DNA of 6,056 nucleotides from a bacterium (GTDB taxonomy: Bacteria > Ratteibacteria > UBA8468 > B48-G9 > JAFGKM01), in contig JAKPNC010000145.1 in NCBI GenBank assembly GCA_029548585.1, positions 1 to 6,056 on the forward strand. Reading direction: 5' to 3'. The notes beneath the pieces are model-generated. The model did not search any database. It was not told where the DNA came from and was given only the letters and a program-made list of their open reading frames with translations. Positions 1 through 5,940 of the stretch are shown piece by piece; the first letter of the stretch is position 1; the number at the start of each line of letters is the position of its first letter. The position numbers were made by a program, and so were the translations under genes.

Positions 1-1137
1 CCTCTGAAAGGGCTGAAGATAGGCTGCTGCCTCCATATCACCACCGAGACGGCAAATTTAGTGACAACCTTGAGGGATGCCGGGGCCGAAGTTTACCTTT
101 GCGCATCCAATCCTCTTAGCACGCAGGATGATGTTGCCGCCTGCCTTGTAAGCAAGGAAAAGATAAGCGTCTTCGGTAAAAGAGGCGAGGACAGCAAAAG
201 CTATTACCGCAACATCGGCATGGTAATGTCCAAAAAACCTTCCGTGGTCGTGGACGACGGATGCGACCTGATATCATCCCTGCACAAGGAGCCCCGGTTC
301 GCCGGGAAGATCATCGGGGCGACAGAAGAGACGACAACGGGCGTAATAAGGCTCAGGAGCCTTGCCGCCGGCAACCTTCTGAAGTTCCCTGTGATCGCGG
401 TAAACGACGCAGATACGAAGCATCTTTTCGACAACAGGTACGGCACCGGGCAGTCAACTATCGACGGAATCCTGAGAGCGACAAACATCCTTCTCGCGGG
501 CAAGTTCGCCGTTGTCTGCGGTTATGGATGGTGCGGAAGGGGAATAGCCAGGAGATTCGCAGGAATGGGAGCAAAGGTGATCGTCACCGAAACCTCTCCC
601 GTGAAGGCCCTGGAAGCTGCAATGGACGGTTACTGGGTGATGCCCATGTCGGAAGCATCACGCAAGGGGGATGTCTTTGTTACCTCAACCGGAAACACAT
701 CTGTTATAACAGCCGCCCACATAAACAGGATGAAAGATGGCGCAATTATTGGAAACGCCGGCCACTTCAACGTGGAAATAGAGATTGAAGGAATAAAAAA
801 ATCGTCCCGGAGCCACAGAAACATACGGAACGGGCTCGACGAATACCAACTGAAAAACGGCAGAAAGATATACCTTCTCGGGGAAGGCCGCCTTCTCAAT
901 CTCGCATGCGCTGAAGGACATCCTTCATCTGTCATGGACATGAGCTTTGCCAACCAGTTCCTGTCGGTCAGGTATATCGTGGAAAACAGGGACATGAAGC
1001 CCGGTGTCTACGACGTTCCGGAGAAGGTAGACAGGGAAGTTGCCGAGCTCAAGCTGAAAAGCATGGGTATACGCATTGACAGGATGACATCCTTACAGGA
1101 AAAGTACATAAATTCATGGAACCTGGGAACCCGGTAA
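1..1137 (+). CDS. ahcY: Adenosylhomocysteinase (S-adenosyl-L-homocysteine hydrolase), 5'-truncated by the window edge
   Basis: Cytosolic NAD-dependent enzyme that splits S-adenosylhomocysteine into adenosine and homocysteine, relieving product inhibition of methyltransferases. The frame is open from base 1 (starting PLKGLKIGCCLH), upstream of the GTG at 61, so the real start lies outside the window. 378 residues are visible, probably lacking some 30-45. Substrate-site blocks visible in order are HITTETA (from base 34), VVDDGCDL (about 250-270), EETTTGV (about 325), and DTKHLFDNRYG (about 412-445) with the Lys, Asp and Asn of the active site. The NAD-binding glycine loop GYGWCGRG starts at 520, and the late GHPS histidine block is near 916. 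The protein ends YINSWNLGTR and lacks the C-terminal KPDHYRY extension of eukaryotic/proteobacterial enzymes, so it is the short archaeal/Thermotoga type. In the usual GHFD motif the Asp is Asn (codon 769-771). Some short-type enzymes prefer S-inosylhomocysteine, and sequence alone does not exclude that. The family call is very secure. Confidence 0.96.
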   Translation, partial: PLKGLKIGCCLHITTETANLVTTLRDAGAEVYLCASNPLSTQDDVAACLVSKEKISVFGKRGEDSKSYYRNIGMVMSKKPSVVVDDGCDLISSLHKEPRFAGKIIGATEETTTGVIRLRSLAAGNLLKFPVIAVNDADTKHLFDNRYGTGQSTIDGILRATNILLAGKFAVVCGYGWCGRGIARRFAGMGAKVIVTETSPVKALEAAMDGYWVMPMSEASRKGDVFVTSTGNTSVITAAHINRMKDGAIIGNAGHFNVEIEIEGIKKSSRSHRNIRNGLDEYQLKNGRKIYLLGEGRLLNLACAEGHPSSVMDMSFANQFLSVRYIVENRDMKPGVYDVPEKVDREVAELKLKSMGIRIDRMTSLQEKYINSWNLGTR

Positions 1138-1745
1138 AAGGGAAGAATAAAAAACTCCTGGTCGTGGGGATAACGGGGGTATTCGGTTCAGGAAAGACAA
1201 CGGTGACAGAGATATTCTCCACCGGGGGCATCCCTTCTTTTTCCCTTGACAATATGGTCCACGAGCTTTACAAAAAGAAGGAAATCATCGGGGGATTGGC
1301 TTCCATATTCGGAAAGCAAGCCGTAAGAGACGGCATACCGGACAGGAAGGTGATTTCTGAAAAAGCTTTTTCTGATCCTCTCCTCAGGAAAAAGCTTGAA
1401 GACCTGATACACCCCCTCGTCTTTGAAAGGTGCCGCCAGATAATATTTGACTGGAAAAGGAAAGGTGGTATAATAGTATTTGAAGTTCCCTTGCTTTTTG
1501 AAACAAAATCTGACTCTTTCTTCGACAAAATAGTTGTGGTCAGCGCATCCCCACGTGAGATACTGTCGAGGCTGAAAAGAAAGTTTACAGCAAAAGACAT
1601 AAAGAAGAGACTGGCAAACCAAATCCCTTTGAAGGAAAAAGAAAAAAAGGCCACCTACGTTGTATGCAACTCGGGTTCCATCGACGAAACAACTGCGCAG
1701 GTAAAAAAACTAATCGGAGAACTGCAGAAAGCACTTACAGGTTGA
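1116..1745 (+). CDS. coaE: Dephospho-CoA kinase
   Basis: Catalyses the last step of coenzyme A synthesis: ATP-dependent phosphorylation of the ribose 3'-hydroxyl of dephospho-CoA, in the cytosol. The 209 residues match the family length of about 200. Visible motifs are the P-loop GVFGSGKT (residues 21-28), Asp45 in the FSLDNMVHEL block (aligned with the second Asp of the usual DAD, the first being Ser43), HPLV (99-102), VPLLFE (124-129), and the C-terminal lid and NTP-binding region with Arg165, Gln169 and the VCNSGS block (183-188). The ATG at 1116 overlaps the end of ahcY by 22 bp. The nearest Shine-Dalgarno-like run (AGGA at 1097-1100) is distant, so coupling to ahcY translation is likely. 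A GTG at 1164 could be an internal alternative start but has no better ribosome site. The protein carries an extra basic N-terminal stretch of about 13 residues (KGKNKK) before the first strand. It is probably co-transcribed with ahcY. Confidence 0.93.
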   Translation: MEPGNPVKGKNKKLLVVGITGVFGSGKTTVTEIFSTGGIPSFSLDNMVHELYKKKEIIGGLASIFGKQAVRDGIPDRKVISEKAFSDPLLRKKLEDLIHPLVFERCRQIIFDWKRKGGIIVFEVPLLFETKSDSFFDKIVVVSASPREILSRLKRKFTAKDIKKRLANQIPLKEKEKKATYVVCNSGSIDETTAQVKKLIGELQKALTG

Positions 1746-1771
1746 TTCGGATCACAAAACAGCACTATAAT
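1742..1771 (+). promoter_or_regulatory. Candidate sigma-70-type promoter for rho
   Basis: A perfect TATAAT lies at 1766-1771, with TTGATT at 1742-1747 (four of six matches to TTGACA) and an 18-bp spacer. The -35 element overlaps the coaE stop codon (1743-1745). The predicted start near 1778 gives rho a leader of about 70 nt. The short palindrome CCAGG-CA-CCTGG at 1772-1783 sits on the predicted start point and could be an operator or a small 5' hairpin, which is inference. Rho may also be read from the upstream ahcY-coaE transcript, since no intrinsic terminator is visible between coaE and rho. Confidence 0.5.
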
Positions 1772-1834
1772 CCAGGCACCTGGCAAGAAATAATCAACAT
1801 TCTCAACAATTCATTCATTGCAATCATTTTTATT

Positions 1835-1842
1835 AAGGAGGA
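1835..1842 (+). promoter_or_regulatory. rho ribosome binding site
   Basis: AAGGAGGA sits 5 nt before the ATG at 1848. This strong Shine-Dalgarno decides the rho start in favour of 1848. The in-frame TTG at 1818 would put this site inside the coding sequence and would add ten residues unlike any Rho N-terminus. Confidence 0.9.
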
Positions 1843-1847
1843 TATAT

Positions 1848-3131
1848 ATGGAGCAGAAAAAAGAGATGAACATTTCGGCGCTCAGGAAACTCACCATACC
1901 TGAACTCCAGGCGATAGCCAAAAACCAGAAAGTTAACGGGGTAAGCAACCTGAGAAAAGAAGAGCTGATATACAAGATAATGGAATCACAGACCCAACAG
2001 GACAACCTGCTGGTGGGAGAAGGCGTGCTCGAGATACTTCCCGACGGGTTCGGGTTCCTGCGTTCCCCCAACTATAACTACCTTCCCGGCCCCGACGACA
2101 TATACATATCACCTTCCCAGATAAAGAAATTCGCACTCAAGACGGGAGACACCGTTTCGGGGCAGATAAGGCCGCCCAAGGAAAACGAAAAGTATTTTGC
2201 CCTTCTCAAAGTGGAAAAGGTCAACAACGACCTTCCGGAAAACATACAGATGAGGATTCCCTTCGAGGAGCTGACCCCCATACATCCCGACCAGAGGTTC
2301 ATCCTTGAGACAAATCCCGACGAAATGACGACCAGGGTGATAGACCTGGTAACCCCCATCGGAAAGGGACAGAGAGGACTTATCGTATCCCCGCCGAGAA
2401 CAGGTAAGACGGTCATTCTCCAGAAACTGGCAAATGCCATAGCGACAAACAATCCGGAGGTATACCTGATAGTTCTCCTGGTGGCGGAAAGGCCCGAGGA
2501 AGTCACGGAAATGAGGAAGATAGTTAAAGGGGAGGTAATAAGCGCAACCTTCGACGAATCTCCTGAAAGGCACACCCAGGTAGCCGAGATAGCCATAGAA
2601 AAGGCTAAGCGCCTGGTGGAACACAAGATGGACGTGGTTATCCTGCTTGACAGCATCACGAGACTCGCAAGGGCCTACAACGTCCTGGTTCCCCATACGG
2701 GCAAGATCATGACCGGCGGCCTGGAATCAAACGCCCTCGACAAACCAAAGAGGTTCTTCGGAGCGGCCCGGAACATAGAAGAGGGAGGAAGCCTTACAAT
2801 ACTGGGAACCGCCCTCATCGACACCGGAAGCAAAATGGACGACGTGATATTCGAGGAATTCAAGGGAACGGGCAACATGGAAATCAACCTTGAAAGAAAG
2901 CTCTCTGACAGGAGGACATTCCCTGCCATAGACATAAACAGATCGGGAACCAGGAGGGAAGAACTCCTCGTCAATGCCGAGGAACTCCAGCTCATGTGGC
3001 TTCTCAGGAAGGTGCTTGCTTCCCTTAATTCAGTGGAAGCAATGGAGAAACTGATAGGACTCATCAGGGGAACCAAGACAAACATCGAACTCCTGCTGAA
3101 CCTCAAGAAAGTCCAGTCGAAGGAGTACTGA
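1848..3131 (+). CDS. rho: Transcription termination factor Rho
   Basis: Hexameric RNA-dependent ATPase/helicase that loads on C-rich unstructured RNA and releases RNA polymerase. The 427 residues are close to the 419 of E. coli. Domains in order are the N-terminal helical Rho_N segment (about 6-48), the cold-shock-like primary RNA-binding domain (about 55-128, with DGFGFLRS at 66-73 and PGPDDIY at 80-86), then the RecA-type ATPase (about 165-415). Walker A is PPRTGKT (182-188), Walker B is VVILLDSITR (263-272, Asp268), the Q/R-loop region is GSKMDDVIFEEFKGTGN (327-343), and the arginine finger is in SGTRREELL (Arg369, E. coli Arg366). There is no large insertion as in actinobacterial or Thermotoga Rho. 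Oddities relative to E. coli from memory: Lys181 is Arg184, Ala182 is Thr185, Met186 is Val189, and Asp210 is Ala213 (codon 2484-2486). All catalytic residues appear intact. Many relatives have rpmE next; here an MFS gene follows after 18 bp. Confidence 0.98.
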   Translation: MEQKKEMNISALRKLTIPELQAIAKNQKVNGVSNLRKEELIYKIMESQTQQDNLLVGEGVLEILPDGFGFLRSPNYNYLPGPDDIYISPSQIKKFALKTGDTVSGQIRPPKENEKYFALLKVEKVNNDLPENIQMRIPFEELTPIHPDQRFILETNPDEMTTRVIDLVTPIGKGQRGLIVSPPRTGKTVILQKLANAIATNNPEVYLIVLLVAERPEEVTEMRKIVKGEVISATFDESPERHTQVAEIAIEKAKRLVEHKMDVVILLDSITRLARAYNVLVPHTGKIMTGGLESNALDKPKRFFGAARNIEEGGSLTILGTALIDTGSKMDDVIFEEFKGTGNMEINLERKLSDRRTFPAIDINRSGTRREELLVNAEELQLMWLLRKVLASLNSVEAMEKLIGLIRGTKTNIELLLNLKKVQSKEY

Positions 3132-3149
3132 TACACTCTAAAACCTTAA

Positions 3150-4253
3150 ATGTTTACTTCCATCTACCTGTCTGCTTTCCTGATGGATTTCATGAACAGC
3201 TGCGTCAGCATAGCTCTCGCGCTCTTTCTTGCTGACATGAAGGGAAGCAGTTCCATGACCATAGGCCTGGCAGGTTTTGTTGCAGGCTTCTCATATACCG
3301 CAACCACTTTTCTCAAGGCCCGTTTCTTCTCCGGTGCAAACAGATCCTGGTTCATTTATACCCCCGGGATAGCCGGCCTTATTTACTTTTCTTTTTTCTT
3401 CGTACCGGTGCCGGTGATACTGGTCTTCCTTCTCCTTGCAGGCTTATTCTACGGGATATACTGGCCCACAGTTCAGTATTTTTTCTCAGGCGAGGAGGGA
3501 ATGAAGAGACTGGGGGTTTTCAATCTCTGCTGGTCAGGGGGGATCATCTGCGGTTCCTTCATGGCCGGCCACCTTTACGCCTATGATCCACTGGCTCCTT
3601 TTGCAGCGGCGCTTGCCATGGGACTCGCCGCCATGGCAGGATTATACATGATAAAAGAAAGGCCGTTGTCAGATTCATCTTCACCGGCAGAGTCCCGGGA
3701 CAGGGGCAATGCGGCTCTTTCCGAAATAGGGGAGGTAAGGATCCTGAGTTTTCTTCACATGACATCCGTGGGGGCAATAATGTTCCTTTTTCCTAAACTG
3801 GGTCTCGAAAGGGGTTTTTCGCCGCAGATGATCGGCATAATGTTCGCTACGCTCCTTCTCTTCAGGTTCCTCACATTCGTTCTTCTGCGGGGAAAAGGCA
3901 TCATACTTCGAAACCACACGTTCATTATTTCATGTCTCCTTTTCTCCCTGGGGTCTTTTTTTACGGGCAAGGGAAGCCATCCTTCTATAATCTTCGCCTC
4001 CATGATCGTGATAGGCGTTACCGGGGCATTTTCATATCATAACAGCCTGATACTCCACCTTAAACATAACCTGCCCACGGAAATACACGAGGGGATAATC
4101 GGAGGAGGGCTTTTTCTTGGACCGCTGATAGCGGGATTTTTCGGCCACATCGCAGGTATCCAGGCTGCCTTCCAGATCCTGGGCCTAATCATCATTGTGG
4201 CAGGCATCTTCTTCTCGTTCGCCCGCCCCCTCATCAGAGGCAGGATTGCCTGA
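3150..4253 (+). CDS. MFS-family membrane transporter, substrate unknown
   Basis: A 367-residue, very hydrophobic protein of the inner membrane. I read about 12 transmembrane helices: near 4-27, 37-56, 68-86, 88-108, 122-142, 147-167, then a polar central loop at about 168-195 (SDSSSPAESRDRGN), then 197-214, 226-246, 253-271, 277-298, 313-334 and 338-358. The 6+6 layout with a hydrophilic mid-loop is the Major Facilitator Superfamily pattern. The signature loop after helix 2 is degenerate (LKARFFSGANRS) rather than the usual GxLaDrxGrk, so the subfamily and substrate cannot be named. The ATG at 3150 has no clear Shine-Dalgarno. It lies 18 bp past the rho stop, so translation may depend on ribosomes leaving rho. 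An ATG at 3183 is an alternative but would cut helix 1. The last helix and tail lie over the 3' end of the opposing rsmE gene. It may be an exporter, but nothing here specifies it. Confidence 0.8.
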   Translation: MFTSIYLSAFLMDFMNSCVSIALALFLADMKGSSSMTIGLAGFVAGFSYTATTFLKARFFSGANRSWFIYTPGIAGLIYFSFFFVPVPVILVFLLLAGLFYGIYWPTVQYFFSGEEGMKRLGVFNLCWSGGIICGSFMAGHLYAYDPLAPFAAALAMGLAAMAGLYMIKERPLSDSSSPAESRDRGNAALSEIGEVRILSFLHMTSVGAIMFLFPKLGLERGFSPQMIGIMFATLLLFRFLTFVLLRGKGIILRNHTFIISCLLFSLGSFFTGKGSHPSIIFASMIVIGVTGAFSYHNSLILHLKHNLPTEIHEGIIGGGLFLGPLIAGFFGHIAGIQAAFQILGLIIIVAGIFFSFARPLIRGRIA

Positions 4254-4997
4254 AAGCATGTTTTCCAATTCGTAGACAGTAAAAGCGGCCCCAAGAACCG
4301 CGGCAGTTTCAACCTTCAGTATCCTGGGGCCGAGGCTTGCAGGGATGACATTCCGGGCCGAAGCCATTTCTACCTCTTCACAGGAGAAGCCGCCTTCCGG
4401 CCCTATGAAAATTCTGACTGACATATTCCTGCGGACATCTGCGCCCCTCAGGGCATCCCTGAGCATCACCTTTGAACCTTCCCAGAAGATAATCGACAGG
4501 TCAGCCTCATGCTCAAGGGCCTTAACGAATCTGACGGGTTGACCGATGCCTGTCACCATCTGTCTTCCTGATACGGAAGATGCCGCTGCCGCGATCCTTT
4601 TCCACCTTTCAGTCTTGGCGCGGTACCTTCCATCGGGCACGCTTACGCTGACCCTGACGCTTTCTACCGGAATGACGGTGCTGACTCCTAACTGGGACAT
4701 CTCGCCTATTATGAAATCCATCTTGTTTCCCCGGGGCACAGACTGGTAAACTGCCAGGCTGAAAGGCAGCTCCCTTTCGGCCGTCACCCTGGAAGATATA
4801 ACCCTGCCCGTCATGCTTTTTTTACCCATCAGGGAAACCTCTATTTCATACTCCAGGCCGGTTCCGTCAAAACCGGAAAAAAGGTCTCCTTCCTTCATCC
4901 TCAGGACCCTGCTTATGTAGTGGAACGTATCCCCGGCCACGGTTATCGAACCCGGTTCCATGGAACACTCCTTCATATCGAGGTATATTCTTTTCAT
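4185..4997 (-). CDS. rsmE: 16S rRNA (uracil-1498-N3)-methyltransferase RsmE
   Basis: SAM-dependent SPOUT-class methyltransferase that makes m3U1498 in helix 44 of 16S rRNA in the 30S subunit. It has 270 residues against a usual 240-250. The N-terminal PUA-like domain covers about 1-70 (MKRIYLD, HYISRVLRMKEGD at 26-38). The SPOUT domain covers about 75-248 and has the KMDFIIGEMSQLGV block (92-105), TERWKRIAAAASSVSGR (129-145), IGPEGGFSCEE (198-208), and the trefoil-knot SAM-binding motif SLGPRILKVETA (221-232). The usual EQ before SGR reads SV, so it is a somewhat divergent member. The extra length is an acidic C-terminal tail (DEGAGEREEDACHNDD, 255-270) encoded opposite the end of the MFS gene. 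The gene lies 37 bp downstream of the lipoprotein gene and is probably in the same transcript. The ribosome site before 4997 is weak (AAGG only 2 nt from the ATG), which suggests coupling. Its by-product, S-adenosylhomocysteine, is the substrate of the ahcY product. Confidence 0.93.
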   Translation of the reverse strand: MKRIYLDMKECSMEPGSITVAGDTFHYISRVLRMKEGDLFSGFDGTGLEYEIEVSLMGKKSMTGRVISSRVTAERELPFSLAVYQSVPRGNKMDFIIGEMSQLGVSTVIPVESVRVSVSVPDGRYRAKTERWKRIAAAASSVSGRQMVTGIGQPVRFVKALEHEADLSIIFWEGSKVMLRDALRGADVRRNMSVRIFIGPEGGFSCEEVEMASARNVIPASLGPRILKVETAAVLGAAFTVYELENMLSGNPASDEGAGEREEDACHNDD

Positions 4998-5034
4998 GGC
5001 CTTGAGGCAAGATTTCCTGGCGGGACGCCCTGTA

Positions 5035-5664
5035 TTACCTGAATTCCTTCAGGTTGAAATTGAATTCGAGCTTTTTTGTTTCCTTTGAATTCTCGTTCTC
5101 CTTGAACCTGACAGAGAGCCTGACCGTTGCATCCTTTGGAATATCCTTATTATCGAATTTTACCCAGCCGCTTGCAATGCATGTATAATCCCTTGCCATC
5201 TCTGCATAGGAGGGCATGAACTTTTCAACCGGCTTTATCTCCTTGCCTTCATGAAGAAGGAGAAAATCCACGGTCCTTCCAAAAGCGTAGCTGTCGCCGA
5301 AAAGAGTAACCTCGAAATGGAGAAATCCCGCTTCCTTTGCAAGAACGGATTCTGTAAACCTCCTGTTAAAACCCGATCCCTGCGCGGAAGACTTCTTCGA
5401 CATGAGGGCAACACGCAGAAACGGGGTAACTATAGTAACAATCCCCTCCCCTTTCATATATCCGCCTGAATCGAGCGTCCATTTGGAGACAAATTCAGTA
5501 TTTGTCAGGGAAGAATTATCTTTTCCGAATTTAACTGCCTCATCTATCTCCTTATCGCTTATAGGCAGGGCAACCTCCCTCCTCGAACATCCGGCAGAAA
5601 AAAGGAGCGCAGAGACGAAGACCGCCATGCATAAAAATCCCCTGAGTTTTTTAGAAATTTTCAT
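5035..5664 (-). CDS. Putative lipoprotein, unknown function
   Basis: 209 residues. The N-terminus has a basic start (MKISKKLR), a hydrophobic core (about 9-22) and a lipobox-like SAGC with Cys26, so it is predicted to be cleaved by signal peptidase II and lipid-anchored, leaving about 184 residues outside the cytoplasm. Ser at -3 is less usual than Leu, but the whole segment LLFSAGCSRR is typical. The mature part has no cysteine cluster or catalytic motif I recognise. It contains alternating hydrophobic stretches suggestive of beta strands (for example GEGIVTIVTPFLRVAL at 73-88, FLHFEVTLFG at 113-122 and TVRLSVRF at 181-188). The tail is rich in Lys and Glu and ends on KKLEFNFNLKEFR. Repeated strands plus a lipid anchor would fit an immunoglobulin-like or lipocalin-like fold, but that is a guess. 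The start is fixed by a strong ribosome site. It is the first gene of a leftward pair with rsmE. I do not recognise the family. Confidence 0.8.
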   Translation of the reverse strand: MKISKKLRGFLCMAVFVSALLFSAGCSRREVALPISDKEIDEAVKFGKDNSSLTNTEFVSKWTLDSGGYMKGEGIVTIVTPFLRVALMSKKSSAQGSGFNRRFTESVLAKEAGFLHFEVTLFGDSYAFGRTVDFLLLHEGKEIKPVEKFMPSYAEMARDYTCIASGWVKFDNKDIPKDATVRLSVRFKENENSKETKKLEFNFNLKEFR

Positions 5665-5668
5665 TTAT

Positions 5669-5674
5669 CCCTCC
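5669..5674 (-). promoter_or_regulatory. Ribosome binding site of the lipoprotein gene
   Basis: On the minus strand GGAGGG lies 4 nt before the ATG at 5664. It supports this start for the lipoprotein reading frame. Confidence 0.8.
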
Positions 5675-5698
5675 GGTGCGCATGTGTAAAGTGACAAC

Positions 5699-5732
5699 AG
5701 TATAATTTAATACTTCGGGAAACCTTTGTCAA
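5699..5732 (-). promoter_or_regulatory. Candidate sigma-70-type promoter for the lipoprotein-rsmE pair
   Basis: On the minus strand a perfect TTGACA lies at 5732-5727. An AT-rich run follows at 5712-5701. Within it TTAAAT (5710-5705, 16-bp spacer) and TAAATT (5709-5704, 17-bp spacer) each match four of six bases of TATAAT. TATACT at 5704-5699 matches five of six but at a 22-bp spacer, which is too long. The resulting leader would be about 30-40 nt, ending in the GGAGGG ribosome site. The -35 is strong and the choice of -10 is uncertain. Confidence 0.55.
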
Positions 5733-5862
5733 ATTCTTCCTGTTACATAAACATTCCGCGGAGAGAGAATCCGCCTTAGGCCGAATGAATTGGGGGCACG
5801 GCCCGGGGCAGTTGCATGCAAATGCGTGCGGCCTTCAGCAAAATCCTGCAGACGCCTTCCAC
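5733..5862. other. GC-rich intergenic stretch with small inverted repeats
   Basis: This is the middle of the divergent lipoprotein/leuA spacer. It holds the 10-bp palindrome TTGCATGCAA (5812-5821), a GCAT/ATGC stem with a GCAA tetraloop (5814-5825), a GGCCG/CGGCC pair (5779-5783 with 5799-5803) and a direct repeat GGGGCA (5793-5798 and 5805-5810). None of these matches an operator or RNA family I can name. A rightward promoter for leuA must lie in or just left of this stretch. The best -35 I see is TTGTCA (5726-5731, five of six), but no good -10 follows it. The stretch is otherwise unexplained. Confidence 0.35.
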
Positions 5863-5940
5863 AGTTGAAGACAACTCCTTTTTATGCTAACCTTTTAGCA
5901 GGCCGCTCCCGAAAAATCAGGGAACGGAGAAAAAGGAGGA
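5863..5940 (+). promoter_or_regulatory. Candidate structured leuA leader that hides the ribosome binding site
   Basis: CTCCTTTTT (5875-5883) is a perfect 9-nt reverse complement of AAAAAGGAG (5930-5938), which includes most of the leuA Shine-Dalgarno. The enclosed sequence folds into two further helices. TGCTAA (5885-5890) pairs with TTAGCA (5895-5900) around a CCTT loop. CCGCTCCC (5903-5910) pairs with GGGAACGG (5920-5927) around a 9-nt loop with one C-A mismatch. The joints are only A5884, GG 5901-5902 and AG 5928-5929, giving a tight three-way junction. Just upstream, AGTTG-AAGA-CAACT (5863-5876) is a competing hairpin that shares two bases with the anti-Shine-Dalgarno strand. The pairing is read directly from the sequence; that it regulates leuA is inference. 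There is no run of T after any helix, so control would act on translation rather than by an intrinsic terminator. Confidence 0.45.
5933..5940 (+). promoter_or_regulatory. leuA ribosome binding site
   Basis: AAGGAGGA ends 7 nt before the ATG at 5948. It is a near-perfect site that fixes the start, and 5933-5938 can be paired away by the complementary element at 5875-5880. Confidence 0.9.

Noticed and set aside
261..788. 175-codon plus-strand frame inside ahcY
   Set aside because: Out-of-frame shadow of the SAHH gene. Its product is rich in Arg and Gly with low-complexity character and no family motif.
1818..1847. TTG at 1818 as an upstream start for rho
   Set aside because: It would place the strong AAGGAGGA site inside the coding sequence. 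The ATG at 1848 gives the expected Rho N-terminus.
2078..2696. Two long minus-strand reading frames (193 and 195 codons) opposite rho
   Set aside because: Both are antisense shadows of the strongly conserved rho coding sequence. They have no ribosome site and no recognisable protein features.
5251..5689. Plus-strand frames of 72 and 95 codons opposite the lipoprotein gene
   Set aside because: Antisense shadows. The minus-strand frame has a signal peptide, lipobox and strong Shine-Dalgarno, while these have none.
5812..5821. TTGCATGCAA as a known regulator operator
   Set aside because: It is a perfect palindrome, but I cannot tie it to any named regulator, and a single copy is weak evidence. 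It is kept only as a described repeat.
5885..5905. Intrinsic terminator at the TGCTAA/TTAGCA hairpin
   Set aside because: The stem is AT-rich and only 6 bp, and it is followed by GGCCGC rather than a run of T.
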